From: Microseira wollei NIES-4236
Lineage (GTDB): Bacteria; Cyanobacteriota; Cyanobacteriia; Cyanobacteriales; Aerosakkonemataceae
Length of the DNA: 64,000 nt
Reading direction: 5' to 3'
Assembly (NCBI RefSeq): GCF_020521235.1
Contig: NZ_BLAY01000008.1
Coordinates: 26,801-90,800, forward strand
The position numbers were made by a program, and so were the translations under genes. Within the stretch, counting starts at the first letter, position 1; every line of letters starts with the position of its first letter. The notes under the pieces are model-generated. The model ran no database searches. It was not told where the DNA came from and worked only from the letters and a program-made list of their open reading frames with translations. This document shows positions 8,830 to 17,275 of the stretch, piece after piece.

Positions 8830-9174
8830 CTATACGCTTGCTTCAGATGCCACTTGAGGCAAGCCCATACTGTAGTTGAGAACGCGACTGTTGAGGTTAT
8901 AACTGATTTGACCGCTTTGTAGGAGACCGCGCACGAAATGCTCCAAATCCGAACCAATGCGACGGAGATTATATTCCGTCAAATCTTCGCCGCTAGAAGA
9001 CTCAACCAGTTCATCGAACATGCGATAAACCTGTTGCAGCGCTTCTTCGTTCCAATTCAATTCATTATCCGGATCGATATCCAATGTTAGAACGCTGTCG
9101 CTAGGTGCTAGCTCGTTGTTCTCGACCTCAGCAGCAAAAATCCGAATATGACGGGTTGTACACTTGAGCAGCAT
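8830..9174 (-). CDS. ndhM: NAD(P)H-quinone oxidoreductase subunit M
   Basis: The 114-aa product matches the cyanobacterial and chloroplast NdhM family. The N-terminus reads L-L-K-x-T-T-R-H-I-R-I, followed by N-N-E-L-x-P-S-D-x-V-L-T-L-D-I-D-P-D-N-E and Y-N-L-R-R-I-G-S-D-L-E-H. The C-terminus ends near Y-S-M-G-L-P-Q-V. NdhM is a peripheral subunit of the thylakoid NDH-1 complex used in cyclic electron flow, respiration and CO2 uptake. The length is normal. It stands alone on the minus strand, with no other ndh genes nearby, which is usual for ndhM. Confidence 0.95.
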   Translation of the reverse strand: MLLKCTTRHIRIFAAEVENNELAPSDSVLTLDIDPDNELNWNEEALQQVYRMFDELVESSSGEDLTEYNLRRIGSDLEHFVRGLLQSGQISYNLNSRVLNYSMGLPQVASEASV

Positions 9175-9500
9175 GGGGATAATGCTTCAATCGCCAAATA
9201 CACTGGAACACATTGTGACATACTCCCCTACCCCTCAGTCGCGGACAAGCAAAAAAAACTCTCTGGGGGGAGCGGGCGATATGCCTCCCTGCCGCTGGCG
9301 CCAACCCATCTAAAAAAATCCCTTTTTCTCTCCTGGTAAGGCAAAGCCAGCACCGGCCTCTCTCCAGCGGGTTCTTTTGATCGCCGAGAAAAGACTTCGC
9401 TTAACCTTTATGTTTCAAAGGTGGGGATCAGCTCTGTTCTAGGAGGATTTTAATCACCGTCATGGTATCATAACTTTACGCCAGCAAGTTCAGCGTCAAA
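9175..9500. other. intergenic region with no gene
   Basis: About 325 bases between ndhM and the tnpB remnant. It contains an A-run next to G-rich tracts (9249-9275) but no convincing ORF, terminator or RNA. The last 80 bases probably include the left end of the tnpB-type element, whose exact boundary I cannot place. Confidence 0.5.
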
Positions 9501-9950
9501 ATGTTGGTCTACGAGTTCAAGGTCAAAGGGAAGCCAACCCAGTACCAGGCAATTGAGCAAGCGATTTGGACTGCCCAGTTCGTTGGCAACAAGTGCTGGC
9601 GGTACTGGATTGATAACAACAGGGTCAGCCGTGGGGATTTGTATCGCTACAACAGGCAACTAAGGGCTGAATTTCCCTTTGTTGCAGCCTTGAAATATCA
9701 TGCTTGTCAGGCATCCGTGGATCTTTGCTGGTCTGGGATGGCACGGTTTTACGACAACTGCAAAAAGCAGATTTCCGGCAAGCAGGGATTGCCAAAGTTT
9801 AAGAAACACAGTCGTTCTGTAGACACACCGGAAGCTACACGCTTGGGGAGTCCGACCCTCTAGCTTCGTTGGAGCAAGGAAAGCGGGGTTATGGTTGGAC
9901 GTTGAATCAAGAATCCCCGCCCTTCGAGGGCTGGGAAGTGTCAAAAACTA
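9501..9950 (+). pseudogene. TnpB (IS200/IS605 type) internal-deletion derivative: 5' gene fragment joined to element right end
   Basis: The frame from 9501 gives about 108 residues of a TnpB N-terminal domain: F-K-V-K-G-K-P-T-Q-Y, then W-T-A-Q-F-V-G-N-K-C and F-P-F-V-A-A-L. After K-F-K-K-H-S-R-S-V-D it runs into unrelated residues and stops at 9863. The RuvC and zinc-finger regions are missing. Just downstream, 9835-9945 resembles the right end of such elements and ends in a hairpin (CCCCGCCCT at 9915-9923, AGGGCTGGG at 9927-9935) before AAGTGTCAA. An internal deletion therefore removed most of the gene but kept both ends. It cannot encode an active nuclease. Confidence 0.75.
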
Positions 9951-10009
9951 GCTATAGTCAATTGCGCTTAAATAAACTAGAGTATCACCGATTAACAAAA
10001 CACTAAGCT

Positions 10010-10810
10010 ATGAAAGCGACAACTAGCCGTCAACCTTCTTCCGTAGCTGCCGGAATTTTCCAGCTAGTGGGAGTAATTATGATCTTGTCCTCCCTGATTG
10101 ACTACGCAGTTTTACTGTTTCCCCCTGTTACACCGACTAACCTCAATCCCGAACAATTGCAACTTCTGGGTCTGCAACAGACTGTTTCCGTTACAACCCA
10201 ATTAATCGACAGGGGTATTATCCCAATGGTCGGTCTGGCTTTCCTGTTTGCTGGGTTTTGGATTGACAGCAATTCTGGAGCGACCAAAAAAGGGTTGTCA
10301 GGCATACTCCAACCCGGAGCGCTGGCATTGTCTGTATTATTGGGAATAGCATTTTTAGGGCTGACCTTTGTGAACGTAAACAGCCAGCGTTTGCTCAACC
10401 AACGGACGATGGATCAAATTAGTACAAGATCCCAGCAAGCAGAAACACAACTCAAAGACCGCTCCCAACAGGTTGCCGCTCTCGCTCAAGACCCCAGGAG
10501 GCTTTCTGAGTTGGATCAAGCGATCAGTAGCGGTCGAGTCCAAGGACAGCAGCGCGATCAGTTGCAGGCGATTAAACAGCAATTAGAGCAGTTTAAGCAA
10601 GACCCTAAAGCGCTTGAGCAAAGAGTGAAGGACGCTCAGCTCCAAATTCGCAGCGAGCGGGATCAAACCCTGAAGCAAAGCCGACAAGACTTGATCAAGT
10701 CATCGATACGCAGCGGCGTCAGCAGCTTGCTATTGGGGCTAGGCTACCTTGGTATTGCCTTTACCGGGGTGAGCGGTTTAGTGGGCGGTGTCAAAGCTCC
10801 TCGTCGCTAA
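10010..10810 (+). CDS. HpsJ-like membrane protein (hormogonium polysaccharide-associated family)
   Basis: The product is 266 aa. Hydrophobic segments lie at about residues 15-40, 68-85 and 103-121. A long Gln/Arg/Asp-rich coiled coil spans about 125-225, and a final hydrophobic segment about 235-256. The pattern L-I-D-Y-x-x-L-L-F-P-P, then T-Q-L-I-D-R-G-I-I-P-M-V-G, resembles HpsJ-family proteins of cyanobacteria, linked to secretion of hormogonium or gliding polysaccharide. The assignment rests on recall of the family. A glycosyltransferase lies 115 bases downstream on the same strand, which fits a polysaccharide role but is weak evidence. Confidence 0.65.
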   Translation: MKATTSRQPSSVAAGIFQLVGVIMILSSLIDYAVLLFPPVTPTNLNPEQLQLLGLQQTVSVTTQLIDRGIIPMVGLAFLFAGFWIDSNSGATKKGLSGILQPGALALSVLLGIAFLGLTFVNVNSQRLLNQRTMDQISTRSQQAETQLKDRSQQVAALAQDPRRLSELDQAISSGRVQGQQRDQLQAIKQQLEQFKQDPKALEQRVKDAQLQIRSERDQTLKQSRQDLIKSSIRSGVSSLLLGLGYLGIAFTGVSGLVGGVKAPRR

Positions 10811-10925
10811 GGATTGAGCCATTACCAAGGCATTTGGTTAATCGCACTTGTGGAGATCATCGGGGTAGTATTGGGAAACATGTGTGTAGGATCGATAGAT
10901 TTGTTGCTTTGACTGGAAGCTGGGC

Positions 10926-11819
10926 ATGTTCTCGATTTATATCCTGACTTACAACGAAGAAATTGATATTGCTGCTTGCATCGAGTCAGCTTTGCTGTCC
11001 GATGATGTTATCGTGGTGGATTCTTGTAGTAGCGATCGCACTGTTGAGATTGCCAGCCGCTATCCGGTTCGTGTAGTGCAGCACGAGTTTGAAAGTCACG
11101 GACGCCAGAGGACTTGGATGCTGCAAGAAATCCCAACCAAACACGAATGGGTTTACATCTTAGAAGCCGATGAGCGCATGACTCAAGAGCTGTTTCAAGA
11201 GTGCTTGGACGGCATCAAGAGTCAAAACTACATCGGCTACTACGTAGCAGAGCGCGTCATGTTTTTGGGACAGTGGATTCGCCGCAGTACCCAATACCCC
11301 CGTTACCAAATGCGACTGTTCCGCAAGGACAAAGTTTGGTTTACAGATTACGGTCACACCGAACGGGAAGTCTGCGATGGGCCAACCGGCTTTTTGAAAC
11401 AAACCTATCCCCACTACACTTGTAGCAAAGGATTAAGTCGCTGGCTTGACAAGCACAACCGCTACTCGACTGACGAAGCTTACGAAACTCTGCGTCAGCT
11501 GAAACAGGGAAATGTTAAGTGGATAGATTTATTCTTTGGGCGCTCGGAAGTTGAAAAACGGCGGGCGCTGAAGGATTTGTCGTTGCGTTTACCCTTTAGA
11601 CCCCTGTTGCGCTTTATTTACATGTATTTCATTCTGGGGGGATTCCTGGATGGGCAAGCGGGATTTGCTTGGTGTACTTTGCAGGCTTTCTACGAATATC
11701 TGATTTTGCTCAAAGTCTGGGAAATCGAACACATGCCGTCACCCAAGTTAGAAGCAACCCAGATTTCGGATCTGGAGAAGTCTAATGTTGATTCGGTTGG
11801 GGTCAAACCTTCGTCTTAG
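10926..11819 (+). CDS. family 2 glycosyltransferase
   Basis: The 297-aa product has a GT-A fold at the N-terminus: I-Y-I-L-T-Y-N-E-E at residues 4-12, V-I-V-V-D-S-C-S-S-D-R-T near 29-40, and a D-x-D-like E-A-D-E-R near 78. These are the nucleotide-sugar and metal-binding motifs of GT2 enzymes of the WaaE/KdtX-like type. The C-terminal half holds R-L-F-R and hydrophobic segments near 230-265 that may associate with the membrane. Its substrate cannot be told. It probably adds a sugar to a lipid-linked or surface polysaccharide. Confidence 0.88.
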   Translation: MFSIYILTYNEEIDIAACIESALLSDDVIVVDSCSSDRTVEIASRYPVRVVQHEFESHGRQRTWMLQEIPTKHEWVYILEADERMTQELFQECLDGIKSQNYIGYYVAERVMFLGQWIRRSTQYPRYQMRLFRKDKVWFTDYGHTEREVCDGPTGFLKQTYPHYTCSKGLSRWLDKHNRYSTDEAYETLRQLKQGNVKWIDLFFGRSEVEKRRALKDLSLRLPFRPLLRFIYMYFILGGFLDGQAGFAWCTLQAFYEYLILLKVWEIEHMPSPKLEATQISDLEKSNVDSVGVKPSS

Positions 11820-11922
11820 CTAGAGAACGGCGTGCGGAAAACAGTTATTTCTGATACCATCTAGTCCATCCCCCGTATACGTGGAACAGGCATCTTGCCT
11901 GTTATGCGTAAACTTGAGCCAG

Positions 11923-12645
11923 TTGACAAAGAGTGGCCTAACTGTGTTCCAACGCCTAAAGCAGGACTTAAAAAACGACCTGATTGCAGGTCTTTTGGTA
12001 GTAATTCCCCTAGCTACCACGATTTGGTTGACGATTACCGTTGCCATTTGGGTGATTGATTTTCTCACTCGTATCCCCAAGTGGCTCAATCCGTTTGACG
12101 GCCTTCATCCAATCTTAGTTAACCTGCTGAATCTGGTGGTGGGACTCGCTGTACCGCTGCTGGGTATTCTGGTGATTGGTTTGATGGCACGTAATATTTT
12201 CGGGCGGTGGTTGCTCGATGTCGGCGAGCAACTGCTGCAAGCGATTCCTTTAGCCGGAGCGGTGTATAAAACGCTCAAACAACTGCTGGAAACTATCTTA
12301 AAGGATACTGGTGGGAAGTTTCGCCGCGTGATTTTGGTAGAATACCCCCGGCGAGGAATCTGGGCGATCGGATTCGTCACCGGATCGATCGGTGCCGAGC
12401 TTCAGTCTCAGCTATCTTCCAGACCGATGCTGAGTATTTTCGTCCCGACGACACCCAACCCGACCACGGGTTGGTATGCGATCGTCGCCGAAGATGAAGT
12501 AGTCGATCTATCCATGTCTGTGGAAGATGCCTTTAAGGTAATTATCTCCGGCGGCATTGTTAGCCCTAGCGGGCTCGCTCCTTTGGCTCTACCTCCATTT
12601 CCAGAGCGGCAGTTGAACCAACCCCTTTTGAAAGAAGAAGTGTGA
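11923..12645 (+). CDS. DUF502 family membrane protein
   Basis: About 240 aa. Two transmembrane segments near the N-terminus carry the L-K-N-D-L-I-A-G-L-L-V-V-I-P-L-A-T-T signature of DUF502, a widespread bacterial membrane family of unknown function. A second conserved block contains I-P-L-A-G-A-V-Y-K-T-L-K-Q and F-V-P-T-T-P-N-P-T-T-G-W. The frame is open back to a GTG at 11881. That 5' part reads through an intergenic palindrome (ACAGGCATCTTGCCTGT), so a start at TTG 11923 or GTG 11944 is more likely. None has a strong Shine-Dalgarno. The stop abuts the tnpB element. Confidence 0.85.
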   Translation: MTKSGLTVFQRLKQDLKNDLIAGLLVVIPLATTIWLTITVAIWVIDFLTRIPKWLNPFDGLHPILVNLLNLVVGLAVPLLGILVIGLMARNIFGRWLLDVGEQLLQAIPLAGAVYKTLKQLLETILKDTGGKFRRVILVEYPRRGIWAIGFVTGSIGAELQSQLSSRPMLSIFVPTTPNPTTGWYAIVAEDEVVDLSMSVEDAFKVIISGGIVSPSGLAPLALPPFPERQLNQPLLKEEV

Positions 12646-12646
12646 A

Positions 12647-13865
12647 CTACCGCACACCGACCCTATCGGGTTCGGTGTGGGCTTCTAGCTTCAACGACCG
12701 TTGCCCCTTACCCTTATGAGCAGGTGGTCTTACACAGTCTCGACTAGCAGGGACGGGGTTCCCTCCGCCCATAGTCAGTATCCGAATGCCTTCAGTTCTG
12801 ATGTTCAATGATGCGTTACTGTCACGGTCGTGATGAGTACCACAGAAGGGACAATCCCACTGTCTGATATCGAGTGGTAACTCATCCATAACATGACCAC
12901 AGCACGAACACTTTTTAGAACTGGGGAAAAATCTGTCAATTTCTACCAACTTGCCACATGAGCGTTCTAGTTTATAGGCAAGGAAATTAACAAACATCCC
13001 CCAACCAACATCGGATATTGTTTTTGATAGCTTTCGGTTCCGTACCATCCCCTTGACGTGGAGATTCTCCACAACGATGACTTGGCTTTTGTCTACCAGT
13101 TTTCTTGACAGTTTATGTAAGAAATCTTGGCGGGTGTTTGATACTCTCTCGTGAACCTTGGCTACAAATTTCCTGTATCTTTCCCTGGTTTTACTCCCCT
13201 TGGTTTTACGAGCAAGCTTTTGCTGCTTTCTGGCTAGATTCTTTTCATGGCGCTTCAAGTGTCTAGGATTAGCGTATTTGACTACTTGTTCACCGTCATG
13301 AACAATAGCGAAATCCTTCAAGCCCAAATCAATGCCTAGCGTCTTGTCTCCAGAACTCTCCTGACTAGAGTCTTCTGTCTCGCACAAGATAGAAGCAAAA
13401 TACTTGTCCGATGGAGTCTTGCTGATTGTTACTGTCTTGATAGTTCCAGTAATTTTACGGTGAAATACTGCTTTGATTTCACCGATTTTGGGAACACAGA
13501 GGAATTCATCTTTAGTAGTGACGTTTTGAGGGTACTGAATTGACTGCTTACCCTGCTTTGACTTGAATCTAGGAAACTTGGCTCTACCTTGAAAGAAATT
13601 TGTATAGGCTCTATTAAGATTGATTGCTACACACTGCTCTTGCAGCAGAGTAGCAGTCCTCTTTCAACCAAGGATGATCTTTTTTAAGCTGAGGTAGCAT
13701 TCCTTTGTAGACAGCCAATTTCAGGGTTTTACCTGTTTCTTGATAGTGCTGAATGCAAGCATTTAAGGAAAAATTCCAATACCAACGCGCACGACCAAAT
13801 GACTTTGATAAAGCCACTTGCTGTTCTGGCGTTGGATATAACCTTACTTTGACTGCTCTCAGCAC
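12647..13865 (-). pseudogene. tnpB: tnpB, RNA-guided nuclease of an IS200/IS605-type element, one frameshift
   Basis: The first part (from 13865) reads K-V-R-L-Y-P-T-P-E-Q-Q. Near 13640, within a TCTGCTGCAAGAG tract, the frame shifts. The new frame reads L-Q-E-Q-C-V-A-I-N-L-N-R-A and runs unbroken to 12647, about 400 residues in all. The RuvC-like acidic residues (G-I-D-L-G, V-V-E-N-L, D-R-D-S-N-A-S) and the C-x2-C...C-x2-C zinc finger are all intact, so a single indel is the only visible lesion. The 3' end overlaps a hairpin (CACACCGA / TCGGTGTG, 12654-12678) that is likely the end of the guide-RNA region and the element's right end. It could be a recent mutation, a sequencing error or recoding. 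Confidence 0.85.
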
Positions 13866-13907
13866 TTTAGTCTACCCCCTTGTTGTAATCATGTTAACAT
13901 TTATGTG

Positions 13908-14084
13908 ATGACAACGGGTAGCGCCAATGAAGACTACAAGATTAAATATACGAATGTCCTACCGAGATTGAATAAGCTGCGTCAATATGCAGCAAACAAA
14001 GATAAAACAGTGACGCAGATTGTTGAAGACTGGATTGATAGATTGCCGATTACAGAAATTGACAAAAACTCGAACACCCCTTGA
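13908..14084 (+). CDS. 58-aa tnpB-associated ORF, possible ribbon-helix-helix-like protein
   Basis: The frame runs from ATG 13908 to TGA 14082 and is divergent from tnpB, 42 bases from its start codon. It reads Y-K-I-K-Y-T-N-V-L-P-R-L-N-K-L-R-Q-Y-A, then T-V-T-Q-I-V-E-D-W-I-D-R-L. This beta-strand then two-helix layout resembles small ribbon-helix-helix DNA-binding proteins. It could repress tnpB or the shared promoter, which is inference. The last codons lie inside the left arm of a perfect terminator hairpin. Confidence 0.55.
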   Translation: MTTGSANEDYKIKYTNVLPRLNKLRQYAANKDKTVTQIVEDWIDRLPITEIDKNSNTP

Positions 14085-14103
14085 AAGGGGTGTTCGAGTT
14101 TTT
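14064..14103 (+). terminator. perfect 19-bp inverted repeat, Rho-independent terminator
   Basis: The left arm AAAAACTCGAACACCCCTT (14064-14082) pairs perfectly with the right arm at 14085-14103 across a 2-base spacer, with A and T runs at the outer ends. It overlaps the stop codon of the 58-aa ORF. The structure is symmetric and could stop transcription from either side. Confidence 0.85.
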
Positions 14104-14106
14104 GTC

Positions 14107-14160
14107 CGGGCATTCATCCCACGCCTCCCCTATCGGGGTAGGACGTGGGATGAATGCCCG
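14107..14160. repeat. perfect 17-bp inverted repeat, probable transposon end hairpin
   Basis: The arms CGGGCATTCATCCCACG (14107-14123) and its complement (14144-14160) flank an inner stem CCCC/GGGG (127-130 with 135-138). Such hairpins mark ends of IS200/IS605-type elements in cyanobacteria. This one probably marks the tnpB-distal end of the element at 12645-14160, though the cleavage site is not resolvable. Confidence 0.6.
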
Positions 14161-14189
14161 ATTTAGCTAAATCAATAAATTGAGCCATT

Positions 14190-14478
14190 CCGCGCTCTAA
14201 AGATGCGCGGATTCAGGCTAGGAGTTGGGGAAAGCTTTTCGCCCTGAACCTAGAGGTACAGCTATCTGGCTGGACTTTCCTAGCTATGGGGCTCACCGCT
14301 CTGAGGGGTAATCAGCCACCTGCTTGAGGACGCGCTTACTTGCTTGCGAAAGGATGATGATTCTGTCTTTTTACCGCCCGCCGGAACTGCTCCGTCCCTG
14401 AATGTTGTTGACATTCCGTAAAAAGACCATCCTGATTACGGCAGTCGATTCGTTTCTGGTATGAATCGACATTATTTT
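14190..14478 (+). ncRNA. candidate structured RNA ending in a terminator, family unknown
   Basis: No ORF is present. Stems are visible: CCGCGC/GCGCGG (14190-14195 with 14205-14210), TTCAGG/CCTGAA (14212-14217 with 14243-14248), and a 10-bp GTCTTTTTAC/GTAAAAAGAC pair (14365-14374 with 14418-14427). The last encloses AATGT/ACATT. A final hairpin GTCGATTC/GAATCGAC (14444-14451 with 14463-14470) is followed by ATTATTTT, like a Rho-independent terminator. I looked for tmRNA, RNase P and SRP signatures and saw none. It could be a transposon-associated guide RNA, an unrecognised regulatory RNA, or the 3' remnant of another mobile element. Confidence 0.4.
14444..14478 (+). terminator. hairpin followed by T-rich tract
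   Basis: An 8-bp stem GTCGATTC/GAATCGAC with an 11-base loop is followed by ATTATTTT. It would end a plus-strand transcript upstream of nusB, and no coding gene lies immediately before it. Confidence 0.6.
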
Positions 14479-14651
14479 GCCACCTTCTCCGCAATTTCAG
14501 CTATAGAAGAAGTTTGTTTTTTGGCGTTAATTTTTTAGTGCATTATGCAACACAAAAAACAACCTACTATAAAACCATGTTTGGTGCAAGTTTTTAGATA
14601 GAAAACTTAATAATTGTGACAGTGAATAAATTCGCCCGCGTCAGCTAGGGG

Positions 14652-14930
14652 CCCCGCAATAAATTGACGGGGCTACCAGCCTCCCGTTTCATTTTGGTGT
14701 ACAGTGAGGCAGGGGGCAAGTGAGCAGGTGAGCAGGTGAGCAGGTGAGCAATTACGGTGTGGGTTTCACCAATCACCTTTGACAGAAACAGACGATTAAA
14801 TTAAACGCGCCCCCCAAAGGTGAGCAGGTGAGGTTTTACCGTACAAACGATAATCTTGCCTTAAATCTCTCTTAAAATCCCACCTGCCCACCTACCCTCC
14901 TGCCCCCTGCCCTCCTGCCCGACGAAGCTT
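14652..14930. repeat. nusB upstream region with short repeats
   Basis: The region holds a GCCCCG...CGGGGC palindrome near 14652-14675. It also holds 3.75 tandem copies of TGAGCAGG at 14721-14750, with a further TGAGCAGG at 14821. C-rich CCTGCCC tracts follow just before nusB. Nothing here looks coding. The nusB promoter must lie in this stretch or upstream in 14480-14650. Confidence 0.6.
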
Positions 14931-15548
14931 ATGCAACCCCGTCAAATTGCCCGCGAACTGGCTCTGCTGAGCCTATCTCAACTACCAGCTAATCCAGAAA
15001 AACTCTCGGAGCAACAACTAGCCGATCTAGTTCTCGCTGCTGTTCGCACTCTGAGTACAGAAGTTCAAGATGCTTTAGAGGCGTCCGCAGCAGAACTCAA
15101 ACGCGCTGCGGATCGCCTTCTTAAGAGCGAAACCCGCGCCTCAGATCTCCAGAGTGCTACAGCAATGGTAAAAGATGCCATTGAACTATCTCAAACAGCA
15201 GTCAACCGCTTGGGTGGAGCTATAGAATTACCAGAATTTATTCACATATCCAATCAACGGGAGATTCGCGATTACGCAATGCAAATCATCACTACCGTCA
15301 ATGCCAATCGCACCGAAATTGACGATATATTGTCAAAATCACTGGTGGATTGGCAATTGAATCGCCTAGCTCGCGTTGACCGAGATATTCTGCGAATCGC
15401 GGTGTGTGAAATCCAATTTATGGAACTAGCTCATCAGATGGCAATTAATCAAGCTGTCGAACTAGCCAAACGCTACAGCGGTGAGGAAGGACACCGATTT
15501 ATTAATGGGGTTTTGCGTCGGACGCTAGAGCAAATTAATGCTATTTGA
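14931..15548 (+). CDS. nusB: transcription antitermination factor NusB
   Basis: The 205-aa product is helical throughout. The N-terminus reads Q-P-R-Q-I-A-R-E-L-A-L-L-S-L-S-Q-L. The conserved C-terminal half contains R-V-D-R-D-I-L-R-I-A-V-C-E-I and I-N-Q-A-V-E-L-A-K-R-Y, then F-I-N-G-V-L-R-R. NusB binds boxA RNA with NusE/S10 in rRNA antitermination. The length of about 205 is usual in cyanobacteria, longer than in E. coli because of an insert at about residues 40-95. ftsY follows 90 bases downstream on the same strand. Confidence 0.95.
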   Translation: MQPRQIARELALLSLSQLPANPEKLSEQQLADLVLAAVRTLSTEVQDALEASAAELKRAADRLLKSETRASDLQSATAMVKDAIELSQTAVNRLGGAIELPEFIHISNQREIRDYAMQIITTVNANRTEIDDILSKSLVDWQLNRLARVDRDILRIAVCEIQFMELAHQMAINQAVELAKRYSGEEGHRFINGVLRRTLEQINAI

Positions 15549-15637
15549 CCTCTAGGTGTCAACATAGAAATAGCAGGCTTGAGCGCAAGAAAGACAGGCT
15601 CGCAATTAGCGATTAGCAATTAGCAAATTTAGGTGCA

Positions 15638-17275
15638 ATGGTTTTTAATTGGTTCCGCCGCCAGCATAGCGACGCTAGCGAACAGAAAAACGAGCAACCG
15701 GCAGAAACTAAAGAAGTCCAACCGGAAGTCAAGCAATCTGAGCCAGAGGCAGCACCAAAGCCATCTGGTGAAGTTGCTGCTGATTACCTCAGTTGGGCAA
15801 AAGCTGCCTACAAAAATATTCAGGCGAAGCAACAGACACAGCAACAAGAAGCCGAAACCCCAGGGACGGAACCTGAAACACCTACGCCTGCAGAAAGTGC
15901 AGCCCCATCGCCCACAACTGAGGAAGTGGCACCGACCCAAACAATTGCTGCCGTTGCAGAAGCTACCGAAACTGCTGCAAGTTTAGTTGCTGCTACAGAG
16001 GGTGAGTCAGAGGAAACAGTATCTCCCCAAACCTCAGAAGCGTTACAACAAACGCCTGTAGCAGAAACAACCGCAGTCTTTGAAGCAACAATAGCCTCGC
16101 CACCCGTTGCACCTGCCACACCAACATCAGTGCCTTTTTGGGCAAAAGATGACCGACAGGCGCGGATGGAACGCCTGAAGCAAACAGCTATTGAAGAACC
16201 CGAACCGGAAGTCCAGCCAGCAGGTGTGGCGACGGCAAAAGCGGTGACTGAACAAGTGCCGGGAATTGCCTTTGATGAAGGATTTTTGTGGTCGGCAGAA
16301 GTTCTGGCGGCGCAAGGACGCCGCGCCGAAGATGTCTCGGTGGAAGAAATTACTTGGCTCAAAAAGCTGCGTCAAGGCTTAGACAAAACTCGCCGCAATC
16401 TCGTCAACCAGCTTAAGGCTATTGTCGGTCAGGGGCCGCTCAATCAAGATGCGGTGATCGAGATCGAGGCGTTGCTGTTGCAAGCCGATGTGGGAGTAGA
16501 GGCGACGGATTATATCATAAAAGCGCTACAAAGTAAACTGCGGGAAGAAGCCCTACCACCAGAAGCAGCGATCGCATACCTCAAACAAATCCTGCGGGAT
16601 ATGCTCGAAGCACCGCTGCAAAAATCCCACAAACGTGCTTTTGTGCCAGAAAAAGAGACGTTGAATATTTGGCTGATTACGGGGGTGAATGGGGCTGGAA
16701 AAACCACAACAATCGGGAAAATAGCCCATATTGCCGAAAAATCAGGCTATAAATGCTTAATCGCAGCGGCAGATACATTCCGGGCGGCGGCGGTAGAACA
16801 GGTCAAGGTTTGGGGAGAGCGCAGCGGCGTTGAAGTAATTGCCAATCCGGGACAGAATACAGATCCGGCGGCGGTGGTATTTGATGCGATCGCCGCAGCC
16901 AAAGCGCGGGAAACCGAATTGCTTTTGGTCGATACCGCTGGGCGTCTCCAGAACAAGAAAAACCTGATGGACGAACTCAGCAAGGTGCGTCGGATTATCG
17001 ATAAAAAAGCAGAAGGCGCGATCGTTGAGTCTTTACTGGTTTTAGATGCTACTCTCGGTCAAAATGGACTGCGCCAAGCCCAAGTCTTTTCAGAAGCCGC
17101 CCAACTCAGCGGCGTCGTGTTAACCAAACTCGATGGCACCGCAAAAGGGGGCGTTGCCTTAGCCGTCGTGCAACAATTGGGTTTGCCCATCCGCTTTATC
17201 GGCGCCGGTGAAGGGATTGAGGATTTACGCCCCTTCTCCAGCTACGAGTTTGTCGAAGCCTTGCTGAGTGGTTGA
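15638..17275 (+). CDS. ftsY: signal recognition particle receptor FtsY
   Basis: The product is 545 aa. An acidic, Pro/Glu/Ala/Thr-rich A domain of about 220 residues precedes the N and G domains. The SRP-type GTPase motifs are intact: G-V-N-G-A-G-K-T-T-T near residue 350, A-A-D-T-F-R-A-A-A near 380, D-T-A-G-R-L near 435 and T-K-L-D-G-T-A-K-G-G near 500. FtsY docks ribosome-SRP complexes to the membrane translocon. The low-complexity A domain explains several open frames in other phases over this region, which are not genes. Confidence 0.96.
   Translation: MVFNWFRRQHSDASEQKNEQPAETKEVQPEVKQSEPEAAPKPSGEVAADYLSWAKAAYKNIQAKQQTQQQEAETPGTEPETPTPAESAAPSPTTEEVAPTQTIAAVAEATETAASLVAATEGESEETVSPQTSEALQQTPVAETTAVFEATIASPPVAPATPTSVPFWAKDDRQARMERLKQTAIEEPEPEVQPAGVATAKAVTEQVPGIAFDEGFLWSAEVLAAQGRRAEDVSVEEITWLKKLRQGLDKTRRNLVNQLKAIVGQGPLNQDAVIEIEALLLQADVGVEATDYIIKALQSKLREEALPPEAAIAYLKQILRDMLEAPLQKSHKRAFVPEKETLNIWLITGVNGAGKTTTIGKIAHIAEKSGYKCLIAAADTFRAAAVEQVKVWGERSGVEVIANPGQNTDPAAVVFDAIAAAKARETELLLVDTAGRLQNKKNLMDELSKVRRIIDKKAEGAIVESLLVLDATLGQNGLRQAQVFSEAAQLSGVVLTKLDGTAKGGVALAVVQQLGLPIRFIGAGEGIEDLRPFSSYEFVEALLSG

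Noticed and set aside
11881..11922. Longer N-terminus for the DUF502 gene
   Set aside because: It would translate an ACAGGCATCTTGCCTGT intergenic palindrome, and no ribosome-binding site supports it.
14161..14480. tmRNA, RNase P RNA or SRP RNA at this site
   Set aside because: I did not find the conserved signature segments of any of these, so only an unnamed RNA candidate is reported.
15629..16375. Several frames in other phases across ftsY
   Set aside because: They arise from the low-complexity Pro/Glu/Ala-rich A domain. The FtsY frame is unmistakable.
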